A stretch of 64,000 nucleotides of DNA. Source: Candidatus Neomicrothrix sp. UBA6944. Its GTDB lineage: Bacteria > Actinomycetota > Acidimicrobiia > Acidimicrobiales > Poriferisodalaceae. Below, one piece after another: positions 7,613 to 18,177 of this stretch. Made by a program: the position numbers and the translations under genes. The notes under the pieces were generated by a model that was not told the DNA's origin, ran no database searches, and saw only the letters and a program-made list of their open reading frames with translations. Positions within the stretch are counted from its first letter, which is position 1, and each line of letters starts with the position of its first letter. The stretch covers positions 14,429 through 78,428 of the forward strand of contig DJZU01000090.1 of the NCBI GenBank assembly GCA_002448715.1, written 5' to 3'.

Positions 7613-9106
7613 ATGAACATTGCGGATCTCTTAAATCAAAATCCCAAGCCCGATGACGTCGCTCTCATCGATCGTTCCAAGAGACCTGCCCTAGAAGTCT
7701 CTGTTGCAGAAATCACAAACCAAGTTCATGTGTTTGCCCAGGCCGTGATTGATTTGGGTTTGGCACCAGGTTCCCGAATCGGCTTACTAGCGGGCAACCT
7801 TGGCGAGTACTACACAGTGATGTTTGGTGCTCCAGCGGCTGGAATGGTTTTCGTACCCCTTAACACCCGGCTTCCCGAGTCCACCCTGCAATACATCATT
7901 CAAGATGCGGACCTCAAACTGCTGGTAACTGACAAACAGCATGCCGGCTTAAACGCAGATGTATCGAAAGTCGTTATCGGTTCCGAGCGGTGGGCACAGA
8001 TGATGAGCAGCAAACCCGCGCCTAACACCGCGGAAGTCGAACCGGATGATGTAGCCATTCAAATCTACACATCAGGGTCGACCGGAAAGCCTAAAGGTGT
8101 GTTGTTGTCACACCAAAACGTGACTTTCACCGTGCTCGAATATGGTGCCGCTCTTCCAGGCGAAGTGATGCTGGTTTCCGCACCTCTGTATCACAAGAAC
8201 GCCTCTATGGCATCGAAGCTTGCATTTGCCAGCGGCGGAAAAGTCGTTCTTCTTCCTCAATTCTCACCAGGTGAGTACCTAGATGCGATAACCGAACATC
8301 AAGTCACGATGTGCTCCGGAGTGCCGACCATGTACGCCTTGGTGACCGCTGAATTACAGAAGACGCCTGATCAACATGATCTTTCTTCGGTACAGCGAGT
8401 TCTGATTGGTTCCGCTCCTCTGACAGAGGCGCTATTTGATGATGTGCAGGCACTGTTCCCTGAGGCCCTGGTGACCAACGGCTACGGAACTACAGAGGCC
8501 GTGTTGGAATTTGGGCCTCACCCTGAAGGTCTTCCAAGGCCAAAGATTTCTCTCGGGTGCGAGCATCCGAGCGTTGAACTGAAGTTGGTAGATCCAGATA
8601 CGGGCACAGAGTCAAATCATGGCGAGTTGTGGGTGAAATCTAAAGGGGTGATGCTGGGCTATCACGGCTTACCGCAAGCGAACGAGGAACGATTGACCGA
8701 CGGCTGGTATCACACTGGCGATTTGATGCACCGCGACGAGGCTGGTTGGTACTTCTTTGTCGGTCGTGTGGACGACATGTTTGTTTGCGCGGGTGAAAAC
8801 ATTTACCCAGACTCCGTTGAACAAATGCTTGAACGTCACCCATCTGTGCATCAGGCAGTTGTAGTTCCTGTTAGAGACGAGTTGAAGGGTCAGTTACCTA
8901 CAGCGTTCATTCGCAGTGAACCAAGCGTTCAGGTGGATGCAGATGAGATCAAAGAGTACGCACTCAAAAACGGACCAGCCTATGCTCACCCCCGGCATGT
9001 CTGGTTCGTTGATGAAATCCCGCTTGCCTCGACCGCCAAAATCGACAGAACCCAACTCACCAGAAATGCTGAGAAACTGCTGAACTTGGATACGGAGGTT
9101 CAATGA
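7613..9106 (+). CDS. AMP-dependent acyl-CoA synthetase
   Basis: A 497-residue adenylate-forming ligase that activates a carboxylic acid to acyl-CoA through acyl-AMP. The A3 motif is YTSGSTGKPKGV (about 152-163), the A5 motif is NGYGTTE (near 290), A7 is WYHTGDL (near 365), and A8 follows as G-R-V-D-D-M. A Lys near the end (STAKIDR) matches the A10 catalytic lysine. I start it at ATG 7613; an in-frame ATG at 7580 would lie inside the SDR gene, and GGAGG at 7589 is too far from 7613 to settle it. The stop overlaps the next start as ATGA. Confidence 0.9.
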   Translation: MNIADLLNQNPKPDDVALIDRSKRPALEVSVAEITNQVHVFAQAVIDLGLAPGSRIGLLAGNLGEYYTVMFGAPAAGMVFVPLNTRLPESTLQYIIQDADLKLLVTDKQHAGLNADVSKVVIGSERWAQMMSSKPAPNTAEVEPDDVAIQIYTSGSTGKPKGVLLSHQNVTFTVLEYGAALPGEVMLVSAPLYHKNASMASKLAFASGGKVVLLPQFSPGEYLDAITEHQVTMCSGVPTMYALVTAELQKTPDQHDLSSVQRVLIGSAPLTEALFDDVQALFPEALVTNGYGTTEAVLEFGPHPEGLPRPKISLGCEHPSVELKLVDPDTGTESNHGELWVKSKGVMLGYHGLPQANEERLTDGWYHTGDLMHRDEAGWYFFVGRVDDMFVCAGENIYPDSVEQMLERHPSVHQAVVVPVRDELKGQLPTAFIRSEPSVQVDADEIKEYALKNGPAYAHPRHVWFVDEIPLASTAKIDRTQLTRNAEKLLNLDTEVQ

Positions 9107-10116
9107 AAGCCATTGTCTTTGACCAACACGGACCAATTGATGTCCTCGACTATCGAGAGATTGAGGAACCGCCACTGCGACCAGGTGAAGTTCGTGTGGC
9201 GGTCCGAGCATGTTCGCTGAACTATCACGATGTCTTCACCCGCCAAGGCATGCCAGGAATCAAGGTTCCACTCCCAGGTATCCCCGGCTGTGACTGCGCT
9301 GGTGTTCTAGCCGAGGTCGCCGACGACGTAGCTGGCTGGCATATAGGGGACCGCGTTCTTGTTGACCCCGTCAGATACGAAGATGGCAAGCTGTGGATGA
9401 TCGGAGACACTCTGTGGGGCGCCTACGCGGAATACGTGGTGGTGACGGCTGAACAGTTAATCTCGCTTCCCGAGGACGTCTCATTCGATGACGCTGCATG
9501 TCTTCCAGTCGCCTATGGGACTGCGCATCGAATGATGTTGACCCGCGGTGGTGTCACCGCCGACGACTCCGTTTTGATCTTGGGTGCGAGCGGAGGAGTC
9601 GGAACTAGCGCCTTGTTGTTAGCAAAAATGAGCGGCGCGTCAGTTATCGCTGCGGCGGGGACCGATGAAAAATGTGAACAGTTACTAGCTTTAGGCGCTG
9701 ACGAAACTATTAACTACACCACTACTGATTTTGTAAAGTACTGCCGCGAAAACACAGGAAGTCTTTTCGGTGGGGGCGGTTACGACGTCGTAGTGAACTT
9801 CACCGGCGGTGACACGTGGGCAAAGTCACTGAAATGCGTGAAACTCGGTGGACGCGTCCTAACGTGCGGCGCAACTGCCGGTTTCGATCCCCCAACTGAC
9901 TTGCGATTCATCTGGACCGCAGAAATGGACATTCGCGGATCCAATGGGTGGCAACGCAGCGATCTCAATCAATTGCTTCATTTAACTAAAACAGAAGAGT
10001 TTTCACCCGTGATTGACTCTCGTGTCGCTCTCAAAGACGGCATCTCTGCCCATCGCGCCCTTGAAGAACGAAAATTCTTCGGGAAGATCCTGATTAACGC
10101 CGACGCGCCGATCTAA
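9103..10116 (+). CDS. MDR-family NADPH:quinone-type oxidoreductase
   Basis: A 337-residue medium-chain dehydrogenase/reductase. The N-terminal GroES-like domain contains L-N-Y-H-D-V-F-T-R-Q-G and P-G-I-P-G-C-D-C-A-G. The Rossmann turn is GASGGVG (about 163-169). It has the quinone-reductase/enoyl-reductase look rather than the full set of structural zinc cysteines. Its ATG overlaps the stop of the acyl-CoA ligase gene, which argues for shared translation and a common pathway. Confidence 0.88.
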   Translation: MKAIVFDQHGPIDVLDYREIEEPPLRPGEVRVAVRACSLNYHDVFTRQGMPGIKVPLPGIPGCDCAGVLAEVADDVAGWHIGDRVLVDPVRYEDGKLWMIGDTLWGAYAEYVVVTAEQLISLPEDVSFDDAACLPVAYGTAHRMMLTRGGVTADDSVLILGASGGVGTSALLLAKMSGASVIAAAGTDEKCEQLLALGADETINYTTTDFVKYCRENTGSLFGGGGYDVVVNFTGGDTWAKSLKCVKLGGRVLTCGATAGFDPPTDLRFIWTAEMDIRGSNGWQRSDLNQLLHLTKTEEFSPVIDSRVALKDGISAHRALEERKFFGKILINADAPI

Positions 10117-10122
10117 ATCAGA

Positions 10123-11025
10123 TCAAGGCACTAAACGCGGAACTCTTTCTGTTTGCTGGGAATAGGGAAACTCGTCAGCAAATCCCGCCAAGAATTTGAA
10201 CATCTCGGGGTCGTCGCAATCGTCCGCGAGCTCTTGAGGAAAAAGGTTCTTGATGTCGTCTTGAGGTAAGACCATGTAGTGCCGGAAATAATTCGCTATC
10301 GACAGTCGCATGCCCTCCGTTACCCGAGGGAATGCTCCATGCCACGTTGCCCCATGAAAAACAACCAGCGATCCCGCCGGCGCCTCCACAGGCACAGCTA
10401 GTTCAACCGCTTCAGGAAAACGTGGAGGCTCCATCCGGCGATGAGACCCTGGGACATACGCCAACGCTCCCCCATCCAGCGAGTAGTCAGTAATGCACCA
10501 GTTCGTATTCGCGGTCAGCGCGTTACGACCCCATGGACGGGGCACTGCGATCTGGTCGCAATGCAAACCCAAGTTTTGTCCGTAGCCGAACTCGCCCTGC
10601 CACTTAATGAACGCGTTGTGGCTACTAAATCGAGTTGCGTTCTGTCCTATGAGGTGGCGAATCAACGCTACCCCTATTGGATTAATAGCTAGATCTCGAA
10701 AGAGACGATCTCGAGCACATAGCTGTTGCACTAAAAATTGAGTTGGCTCACCTCGGTCTCCGCTGAACTGAGCGATGACATTCTCATCAGCGCTCATAGT
10801 GAGCTCAGCCTTCGGGCCTTCATCCAGGTCAAAGCCGCAACCCACTATTTCTTCAGCTTCAAATAACAACCGTTCCGCAATTGCTTTGATTGTTTCGGGG
10901 GCGACTCCTGTTTTTTCAGGTGGAACAACGCATAGGCCGTCGACCTCAAGCTGCAACACAAATTGCTCGAGTTCTAATTCTTGGATCTGTGGACTTAATC
11001 GAGTCTTAAGCGTCGTCGTCTCCAT
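10123..11025 (-). CDS. Phytanoyl-CoA dioxygenase (PhyH)-like Fe(II)/2-oxoglutarate oxygenase
   Basis: A 300-residue protein of the PhyH fold. The iron ligands read H155-x-D157 (in GLHCDQ) and H229 (in GATWHG), and R240 would bind 2-oxoglutarate. The segment GGALAYVPGSHR is typical of the family, which hydroxylates lipids, amino acids or natural products. It ends six bases from the convergent MDR gene. The start is ATG 11025, six bases after TAGTTT, with no Shine-Dalgarno, so probably leaderless. Substrate unknown. Confidence 0.85.
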   Translation of the reverse strand: METTTLKTRLSPQIQELELEQFVLQLEVDGLCVVPPEKTGVAPETIKAIAERLLFEAEEIVGCGFDLDEGPKAELTMSADENVIAQFSGDRGEPTQFLVQQLCARDRLFRDLAINPIGVALIRHLIGQNATRFSSHNAFIKWQGEFGYGQNLGLHCDQIAVPRPWGRNALTANTNWCITDYSLDGGALAYVPGSHRRMEPPRFPEAVELAVPVEAPAGSLVVFHGATWHGAFPRVTEGMRLSIANYFRHYMVLPQDDIKNLFPQELADDCDDPEMFKFLAGFADEFPYSQQTERVPRLVP

Positions 11026-11031
11026 GAGACG

Positions 11032-11037
11032 AAACTA
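11032..11037 (-). promoter_or_regulatory. -10 element TAGTTT, leaderless phyH-like gene
   Basis: TAGTTT on the minus strand lies six bases before the ATG at 11025. No ribosome binding site intervenes. Confidence 0.45.
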
Positions 11038-11062
11038 GCGTTTTCTAGTGAGTGCTTGTTCT

Positions 11063-11734
11063 TTACTCTTGAGGATTGAGCAGAACTGACAGCACACTCC
11101 CAGCTTCAATTACTTCACCAAGAGCAGCATGAAGCTCTGAAACTTGAACCGTCTCAGGTCGAAATACCACATCGCCTTGTTTTACGACACCCGTAGAAGT
11201 CAGGCCAAGAGATAACTGCCACAACTTGATTGATGACTCTGTAAGTGGGGTTACGTGGTAGTCAACAGTGAGGTCACTGGAACTGCCCGTTGCAGCTTCA
11301 TCAGCGACATAGCCCAAATTCACCAAATTTCGTTCTAATTGGGCCACATCTGGTCCGTCACTGACTTTGTAAGCAATATCGCGATACATGGGCAACGAAC
11401 CCTCCATCAAGATGACGGGTTTGTGGTCCACGGCATATAGGGCTGTTCCGAACTCGATTCGATCACCTGGCTTTGGGAGCCAGGTGACAGTTCCCGCCGC
11501 AACGTTAATAAGTCGTTGCGAGGGACCTTCGAGAAAGGCATGCTCGTCAGGTTGCGATGCCTTTCCTGAGCTTGCGCTGGGGGTGATAACTCTGGTGGAA
11601 ATAGGTGTCGCTATGTCCAATGAATTGGACTTCTTTGAGGTACCGGAAATACCTATAACAATGACGACAACGCAGGCGATGCTCAGCAGCAACACGAGAA
11701 TAGTGGTCAGGGTTTTTCTCATCTGGAGTCGCAT
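11063..11734 (-). CDS. Orphan periplasmic adaptor-like protein with peptidoglycan-binding-like domain, short form
   Basis: A 223-residue protein with one N-terminal membrane helix (about 8-28). The middle part resembles the actinobacterial efflux adaptor group: a barrel-sandwich-like stretch (GTVTWLPKPGDRIEFGTALY), then VILMEGSLPMYRD, then a PG_binding_1-like segment (GPDVAQLERNLVNLGY) and the strand TGVVKQGDVVFRPETVQV. Full-length relatives run to about 350-400 residues and sit beside an ABC transporter. This one stops right after the last barrel strand (SVLSVLLNPQE) and has no transporter next to it. It may be a truncated remnant or a solo cell-envelope protein. The second Met (11722) is an alternative start. 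Confidence 0.65.
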   Translation of the reverse strand: MRLQMRKTLTTILVLLLSIACVVVIVIGISGTSKKSNSLDIATPISTRVITPSASSGKASQPDEHAFLEGPSQRLINVAAGTVTWLPKPGDRIEFGTALYAVDHKPVILMEGSLPMYRDIAYKVSDGPDVAQLERNLVNLGYVADEAATGSSSDLTVDYHVTPLTESSIKLWQLSLGLTSTGVVKQGDVVFRPETVQVSELHAALGEVIEAGSVLSVLLNPQE

Positions 11735-11842
11735 CCGGTGATGGGGTTCAAGGTTTACAAGACTAGGGGCAAATTATGGGCGCCACAGTTTCAATGCTTC
11801 GGCCTGGCAGACCAAATCGCTGCGACCGGCGATTGGGGGATC

Positions 11843-11848
11843 TAACGT
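11843..11848 (+). promoter_or_regulatory. -10 element TAACGT, leaderless mazG-like gene
   Basis: TAACGT lies six bases before the GTG at 11855, which supports that start over the internal ATG at 11881. Confidence 0.45.
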
Positions 11849-11854
11849 CAGGTC

Positions 11855-13221
<1,367 letters not shown>

Positions 13222-13235
13222 TTATTAGACCGTTA

Positions 13236-14447
13236 TCAGTCCAATCCGTATGCAGTGTGTAACGCGGCTGTGGCTCGGTCCACATCTTCTTCAGCGATAA
13301 CACAGCTGATGCGGATCGGAGACGTCGCAATCATCTCGATATTGACGTTGTTTTCGGCGAGTGTTTCGAACATTGTCGCGGCAACCCCCGGGTTCGATGC
13401 CATCCCCGCGCCGACCACCGAAACGCGGCCTAAGTCCGGATCCGCCATGACGCCGGAGAAAGCTAGATCTTCTGCGAGTCCTTCACAGGTGGCGGTGGCG
13501 ACTTCCAAGTCTTCCAAGGGCACGGTGAAGGAAATATCAGTGCGGTCACTCTCGCTAACGTTTTGGACAATCATGTCAACATTGACCGACGCGTCAGCGA
13601 GGGTGCGGAAAACCTTGGCAGCTAGTCCGGGCTCGTCTCGAACTCCGCTGAGGGTGACTTTCGCCTGACTGGTGTCGGGCACTATGCCTTTGATTATTGC
13701 TCTTTCCATATCAGGGGCCTCCTCAAGCACCCATGTACCAGGTTCCCAGGTAAATGCTGACCTAACGTGTAGTGGGACGCCGAAGGCTCGCGCTACTTCC
13801 ACCGAACGCATAACGGGTTTGGGGCAACCCACTGCTGTCATTTCTAGTAGTTCGTCAAACGATATTGATTCCATTCGTTTAGCGGTCGGACAGACCCTCG
13901 GATCCGTAGTGAATACTCCTGAAACATCGGTATACAACTCACACGCGTCAGCTCCTAGACCGTGGGCCAGCGCTACCGCGGTGGTGTCAGATCCGCCGCG
14001 ACCCAAAAAAGTGACGTTGTTATCAGTTGACATACCTTGAGCCCCCGCTACGACCGCGACTCGTCCCTTTTCCACTGAATCGCGCACCCTGTGAGGATCG
14101 ACCGACAAGATTTTTGCGTTCCCATGGTTGCCATCGGTCTCAAAACCAGCCTGACTTCCTGTAAACGAATCCGCCGGGACTCCCGCAGCCTCAAGAGCCA
14201 TACACATAAGCGCGATCGACTTTCGTTCTCCCGCAGTGATGAGCATGTCCATTTCTCGTCCTGGCGGTTGTTCATTTACTTCGTCAGCGAGTCGAAGCAA
14301 CACATCGGTTTCTTTGCCCATAGCGCTGACAACCAAAACAACATCATCGCCGCGGCTTCGCGTTCGTTTGACATGGTCGGCTACTTCTCGCATGCGATCA
14401 GCATCGGCAACGGAGGTGCCTCCGAATTTTTGAACGACTAATGCCAC
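13236..14447 (-). CDS. lysC: Aspartate kinase
   Basis: About 403 residues. It phosphorylates aspartate, the first step of the aspartate pathway. The N-terminal K-F-G-G-T-S motif begins at residue 7 from the chosen start, the kinase core includes FLGRGGSDTTAV, and two ACT domains follow (starts near KVTLSGVRDEPGLA and VSVVGAGMASNPGVA), so feedback inhibition by lysine/threonine is likely. I chose GTG at 14445-14447 (V-A-L-V-V-Q-K), which matches family N-termini and has GGAGGG 14 bases upstream. An open frame extends to 14519 but that part looks non-coding. asd follows. Confidence 0.93.
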   Translation of the reverse strand: MALVVQKFGGTSVADADRMREVADHVKRTRSRGDDVVLVVSAMGKETDVLLRLADEVNEQPPGREMDMLITAGERKSIALMCMALEAAGVPADSFTGSQAGFETDGNHGNAKILSVDPHRVRDSVEKGRVAVVAGAQGMSTDNNVTFLGRGGSDTTAVALAHGLGADACELYTDVSGVFTTDPRVCPTAKRMESISFDELLEMTAVGCPKPVMRSVEVARAFGVPLHVRSAFTWEPGTWVLEEAPDMERAIIKGIVPDTSQAKVTLSGVRDEPGLAAKVFRTLADASVNVDMIVQNVSESDRTDISFTVPLEDLEVATATCEGLAEDLAFSGVMADPDLGRVSVVGAGMASNPGVAATMFETLAENNVNIEMIATSPIRISCVIAEEDVDRATAALHTAYGLD

Positions 14448-14577
14448 AGGCTCTGAGGGTACCCTCCAAGAACTGTTATGCCGTGGGTGATTTTCGGTGT
14501 TGTGGACCAGGCTTACCACCTCTACGTTGCTACGGTCATTAGCGAAGACCTTTATCTAAGGGAATATCGACACAGTT

Positions 14578-15402
14578 ATGAGCAACAGCAAGCGTGACCG
14601 GCAAAGAGCCCATCGTGAAGCCCAGGTAGAAGCTGCAGAACGTGCGAAAAAGAGTTCTAAGCGAACCAAAATTGTAATCCGTTGGGTAGCCATCGCGGCT
14701 GCAGTAGTTGTGATCGCATTTTTGTGGAGTTTGACCGGCAGCGACGACAAAGATTCGACAGCAAATCCAGATCAGATTGCTTCAATAGGCGCCCAAACTC
14801 TTGGGTTAGATGGTTGCCCGCCTGAGGGAGGGTCCTCAGAACGCCGCTTTCAGTTTGATACCCCACCCAAGGTGTGTATTGATACCGGACAGTTATACGC
14901 GGCGGAGTTCGTTACGAACGTCGGAGACTTCACCGTGGTGCTCGATCCGACATTGGACTCTCGAAGCGTAAACAACTTTATTTTCCTTGCCCGCCACGGC
15001 GCTTACGACGGAACGATCTTTCATCGTGTGATCGATCAGTTCGTAATTCAGGGCGGCGACGTCGAAGCTTTGAATGGCATGGGCGGCCCGGGCTACAAGT
15101 TCACAGGAGCGTACGGCCCCGAGAAGGGATACCTAGTTGGCTCTTTCGCTATGGCCAATCAGGGGACACCAAACACCAATGGGTCTCAATTCTTCGTTGT
15201 GACAGGTCCATTTGGTGCCGCGTTAGATCCTAATTATTCTCTAATGGGTCACGTCGTGGCCGGTCTCGAAGTCGCCTTGGAAATCCAAACAGTAGAAACC
15301 GATGGCCTAGATTTGCCCTTGGAAGCGGTTTCAATAACGTCAATAGCCGTCGATGACGCCACATCAGAGCAGATAGACAGGTACAAGGATTTAACTGAAT
15401 AA
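14578..15402 (+). CDS. Membrane-anchored cyclophilin-type peptidyl-prolyl isomerase
   Basis: A 274-residue protein. It has a basic N-terminus (1-30), one membrane helix (about 34-52) and an outside cyclophilin domain. The cyclophilin signature reads F-H-R-V-I-D-Q-F-V-I-Q-G-G-D, followed by G-S-F-A-M-A-N-Q and N-T-N-G-S-Q-F-F-V, so the Arg, Phe and Gln of the active site are kept. It probably helps fold exported proteins. It is divergent from lysC and followed by aat. Confidence 0.93.
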   Translation: MSNSKRDRQRAHREAQVEAAERAKKSSKRTKIVIRWVAIAAAVVVIAFLWSLTGSDDKDSTANPDQIASIGAQTLGLDGCPPEGGSSERRFQFDTPPKVCIDTGQLYAAEFVTNVGDFTVVLDPTLDSRSVNNFIFLARHGAYDGTIFHRVIDQFVIQGGDVEALNGMGGPGYKFTGAYGPEKGYLVGSFAMANQGTPNTNGSQFFVVTGPFGAALDPNYSLMGHVVAGLEVALEIQTVETDGLDLPLEAVSITSIAVDDATSEQIDRYKDLTE

Positions 15403-15431
15403 GCATTCCGCTTTGAGTCTGACCGTCACTA

Positions 15432-16157
15432 ATGCGTATGCTCACCGGTATGCGCGGGGACACTCTAACCGGACCAGTTGAGCCGGAAGCCAGTATCTGG
15501 ACATTTCCACCTGCTCACACGGCTGATGAGAATGGGCTAGTGGGAGCGGGTGCTGACCTAGAACCAGGCACGCTGCTTTCCGCATATAGCTCAGGGCTTT
15601 TCCCGATGCCGTTAGGCGACACCTTGGGTTGGTGGTCCCCTGATCCAAGGGGGGTGCTACCCCTTTCGTATCTTCGGGTAGGGAGATCACTTCGCCGAGC
15701 TTGTCGAGATTTCGACATTCGAATTGACCATGCTTTCGATCAGGTGATCGATGCGTGTGCTAGCCCGGTACGCCCCCATGGATGGATCGACGCCAATATT
15801 CGAGACGCTTATCTCGAACTCCATCGACTTGGTTGGGCACACAGCGTCGAAGCTTGGCAAGACGATGAGTTGGTGGGCGGCCTATACGGAGTGGCGATTG
15901 GCGCCTTTTTCGCAGGTGAGTCAATGTTTCATTCAGTCCCCAACGCGTCAAAAGTGGCTCTAGTAGCGCTGGTGGATGCGATGAAGGTAACCGGGGGGGC
16001 ATTAATCGACGTGCAATGGAACACGCCCCATCTCGAAAGTCTTGGTGCCGTTGAAATTAGTCGCGACGACTATTTGGAGCTGTTAGGTGAAGCTGTAGAT
16101 CGACCACTCGCCGAGGTATGGGCTCGGCCAATGAATTTCACTTTGCTTGACGATTGA
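15432..16157 (+). CDS. aat: Leucyl/phenylalanyl-tRNA-protein transferase
   Basis: A 241-residue transferase that adds Leu or Phe to N-terminal Lys/Arg of proteins and so marks them for ClpS/ClpAP under the N-end rule. It shows the family segments S-G-L-F-P-M (near 54), W-W-S-P-D-P-R-G-V, H-G-W-I-D (near 118), G-G-L-Y-G-V-A-I-G and F-F-A-G-E-S-M-F. Family length is about 230. Three Met codons cluster at the start; the first is used. No adjacent clpS is present. Confidence 0.93.
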   Translation: MRMLTGMRGDTLTGPVEPEASIWTFPPAHTADENGLVGAGADLEPGTLLSAYSSGLFPMPLGDTLGWWSPDPRGVLPLSYLRVGRSLRRACRDFDIRIDHAFDQVIDACASPVRPHGWIDANIRDAYLELHRLGWAHSVEAWQDDELVGGLYGVAIGAFFAGESMFHSVPNASKVALVALVDAMKVTGGALIDVQWNTPHLESLGAVEISRDDYLELLGEAVDRPLAEVWARPMNFTLLDD

Positions 16158-16203
16158 GAGTTGGCATTAGACCCTAGGCTCATTCTTGAAGCGAGGAGCC
16201 CTT

Positions 16204-18171
16204 GTGACTGACGCACCTAAATCTCAAAGGGATCATCCTTGGGTGATGCGCACCTATTCGGGTCACAGCACAGCTCAAGCTTCTAATGATCTTTATCGAA
16301 GCAACCTTGAGAAGGGACAAACCGGCCTTTCGGTGGCGTTCGATCTTCCGACCCAAACTGGTTATGACCCAGATCACCCACTCGCCAACGGAGAAGTTGG
16401 AAAAGTCGGGGTTCCTATTTTCCACCTAGGTCAAATGAACACGTTGCTCAACCAAATTCCTCTTGAGCAGATGAACACGTCGATGACAATCAATGCAACT
16501 GCCGCTTGGCTATTGGGGTTGTACATAGCAAACGCCGAGGAGCAGGGGATTCCCTCAGACACTTTGAGAGGGACCACCCAAAACGACATCGTCAAGGAGT
16601 ACTTGAGTCGAGGGACCTACATTTTCCCACCGGAAGCAAGTAAGCGTCTCATCGTCGACATGATCGCTTACTGTTCTCAACACGTTCCATTGTGGAATCC
16701 GATCAACATCTGTAGCTACCACCTTCAGGAGGCCGGGGCCACACCCGTTCAGGAAATTGCGTACTCGTTCGCCAACGCAATCGATGTCCTTGATGCTGTT
16801 CGCGATTCGGGTCAAGTGCCCGAAGAAGATTTCCCTCGAGTGGTGGGGAGCATCTCGTTCTTTGTGAACTCTGGAATTAGATTCGTTGAAGAGGTCTGCA
16901 AAATGAGGGCCTTCACTCAGATGTGGGATGAAATCTGCGAGAGCCGTTACGGCGTAGCGGATCCCAAACTTCGACGGTTCCGATATGGAGTACAGGTCAA
17001 CTCACTTGGCCTAACCGAAGCTCAACCCGAAAACAACGTCCAGCGCATCATCCTCGAAGCACTGGGGGTCACGCTGTCCAAAAGGGCTCGGGCACGCTCA
17101 ATCCAATTACCAGCATGGAACGAAGCCCTCGGGTTGCCCAGACCGTGGGACCAACAGTGGTCATTGCGGATGCAGCAGGTACTGGCATTGGAAACTGATC
17201 TATTGGAATACGACGATATTTTTGACGGCTCACACGTCATTGAGACGCGCACGGCCGAACTCGTAGATGCAGCCAAAGATGAGCTAAACGATGTGTTGGA
17301 TTTGGGCGGTGCTTTCGTTGCCATCAACGAACTCAAACAACGTTTGGTTACTAGTCACACCGAGCGGGTGCGCAAGATTGAATCCGCTGAATTAACCGTT
17401 ATCGGCGTGAACGCCTTTGAAGACACCGCCGACTCACCTTTAGGGGGCGACGGCAGTTTTCTAAAGGTCGATCCATTGGTCGAATCTGAAATGGTGGCAG
17501 ACGTGTCAGCCTGGCGGTCATCTCGTTCTCAAGAAGCGGTGGACCTAGCACTTCAACAACTGCGGGTGGCAGCTGAGAGTGATGAGAACATAATGCACTC
17601 AACTATTGCGGCCGCTCGGGCGGGCGTAACTACTGGAGAATGGACTGAGGTACTTCGCGAGGTGTTCGGGGAGTATCGCGGTCCTACTGGTGTTCAAAAT
17701 GTCTCAGTAAATTCTTCGGGCTTGAAAGAAGTCGCAGAACGCTCAAGCTCTCTAGCTGGAGGTCCTCCACGTTTGTTGGTGGCGAAGCCGGGCCTAGATG
17801 GGCATTCAAACGGCGCTGAGCAAATCGCCGTTGCAGCCAGAAATGCCGGCATGGAAGTCGTATATGAAGGTATTCGGGTGACACCTGATCACGTGGCTGC
17901 GACTGCACGAGACGAAGATGTTGATGTCATCGGTCTGTCAATTTTGTCTGGTAGTCATCTTCAGCTAGTTCCATCTGTTTTGAGCGCGTTAAAAGACGAA
18001 GGGGTTACAGCTCCTGTAGTCGTAGGTGGAATTATTCCCGAAGACGATCGGAGCGGACTTATCGAAGCGGGGGTATCTCAGGTTTATACGCCTAAGGATT
18101 ATGAACTGACTCGCATCATGCACGATGTGGTTGACCTGGTCGAATCAGAACGCGAGAACCGGAACAGATAA
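16204..18171 (+). CDS. ecm: Ethylmalonyl-CoA mutase (MeaA type, adenosylcobalamin-dependent)
   Basis: A 655-residue acyl-CoA mutase that converts ethylmalonyl-CoA to methylsuccinyl-CoA. The N-terminal barrel starts with M-R-T-Y-S-G-H-S and has GQTGLSVAFDLPTQTGYD, which with the single-chain length matches MeaA/Ecm better than methylmalonyl-CoA mutase. The C-terminal B12-binding domain has the D-G-H-x-x-G motif (KPGLDGHSNGAEQ, near 520) and G-L-S-I-L-S-G-S-H. Start GTG 16204 has GAGGAG nicely placed upstream, better than TTG 16186. Its natural precursor enzyme, Ccr, is encoded at 43.2-44.6 kb together with an epimerase. Methylmalonyl-CoA mutase activity cannot be fully excluded by eye. Confidence 0.85.
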   Translation: MTDAPKSQRDHPWVMRTYSGHSTAQASNDLYRSNLEKGQTGLSVAFDLPTQTGYDPDHPLANGEVGKVGVPIFHLGQMNTLLNQIPLEQMNTSMTINATAAWLLGLYIANAEEQGIPSDTLRGTTQNDIVKEYLSRGTYIFPPEASKRLIVDMIAYCSQHVPLWNPINICSYHLQEAGATPVQEIAYSFANAIDVLDAVRDSGQVPEEDFPRVVGSISFFVNSGIRFVEEVCKMRAFTQMWDEICESRYGVADPKLRRFRYGVQVNSLGLTEAQPENNVQRIILEALGVTLSKRARARSIQLPAWNEALGLPRPWDQQWSLRMQQVLALETDLLEYDDIFDGSHVIETRTAELVDAAKDELNDVLDLGGAFVAINELKQRLVTSHTERVRKIESAELTVIGVNAFEDTADSPLGGDGSFLKVDPLVESEMVADVSAWRSSRSQEAVDLALQQLRVAAESDENIMHSTIAAARAGVTTGEWTEVLREVFGEYRGPTGVQNVSVNSSGLKEVAERSSSLAGGPPRLLVAKPGLDGHSNGAEQIAVAARNAGMEVVYEGIRVTPDHVAATARDEDVDVIGLSILSGSHLQLVPSVLSALKDEGVTAPVVVGGIIPEDDRSGLIEAGVSQVYTPKDYELTRIMHDVVDLVESERENRNR

Positions 18172-18177
18172 TTTGCC

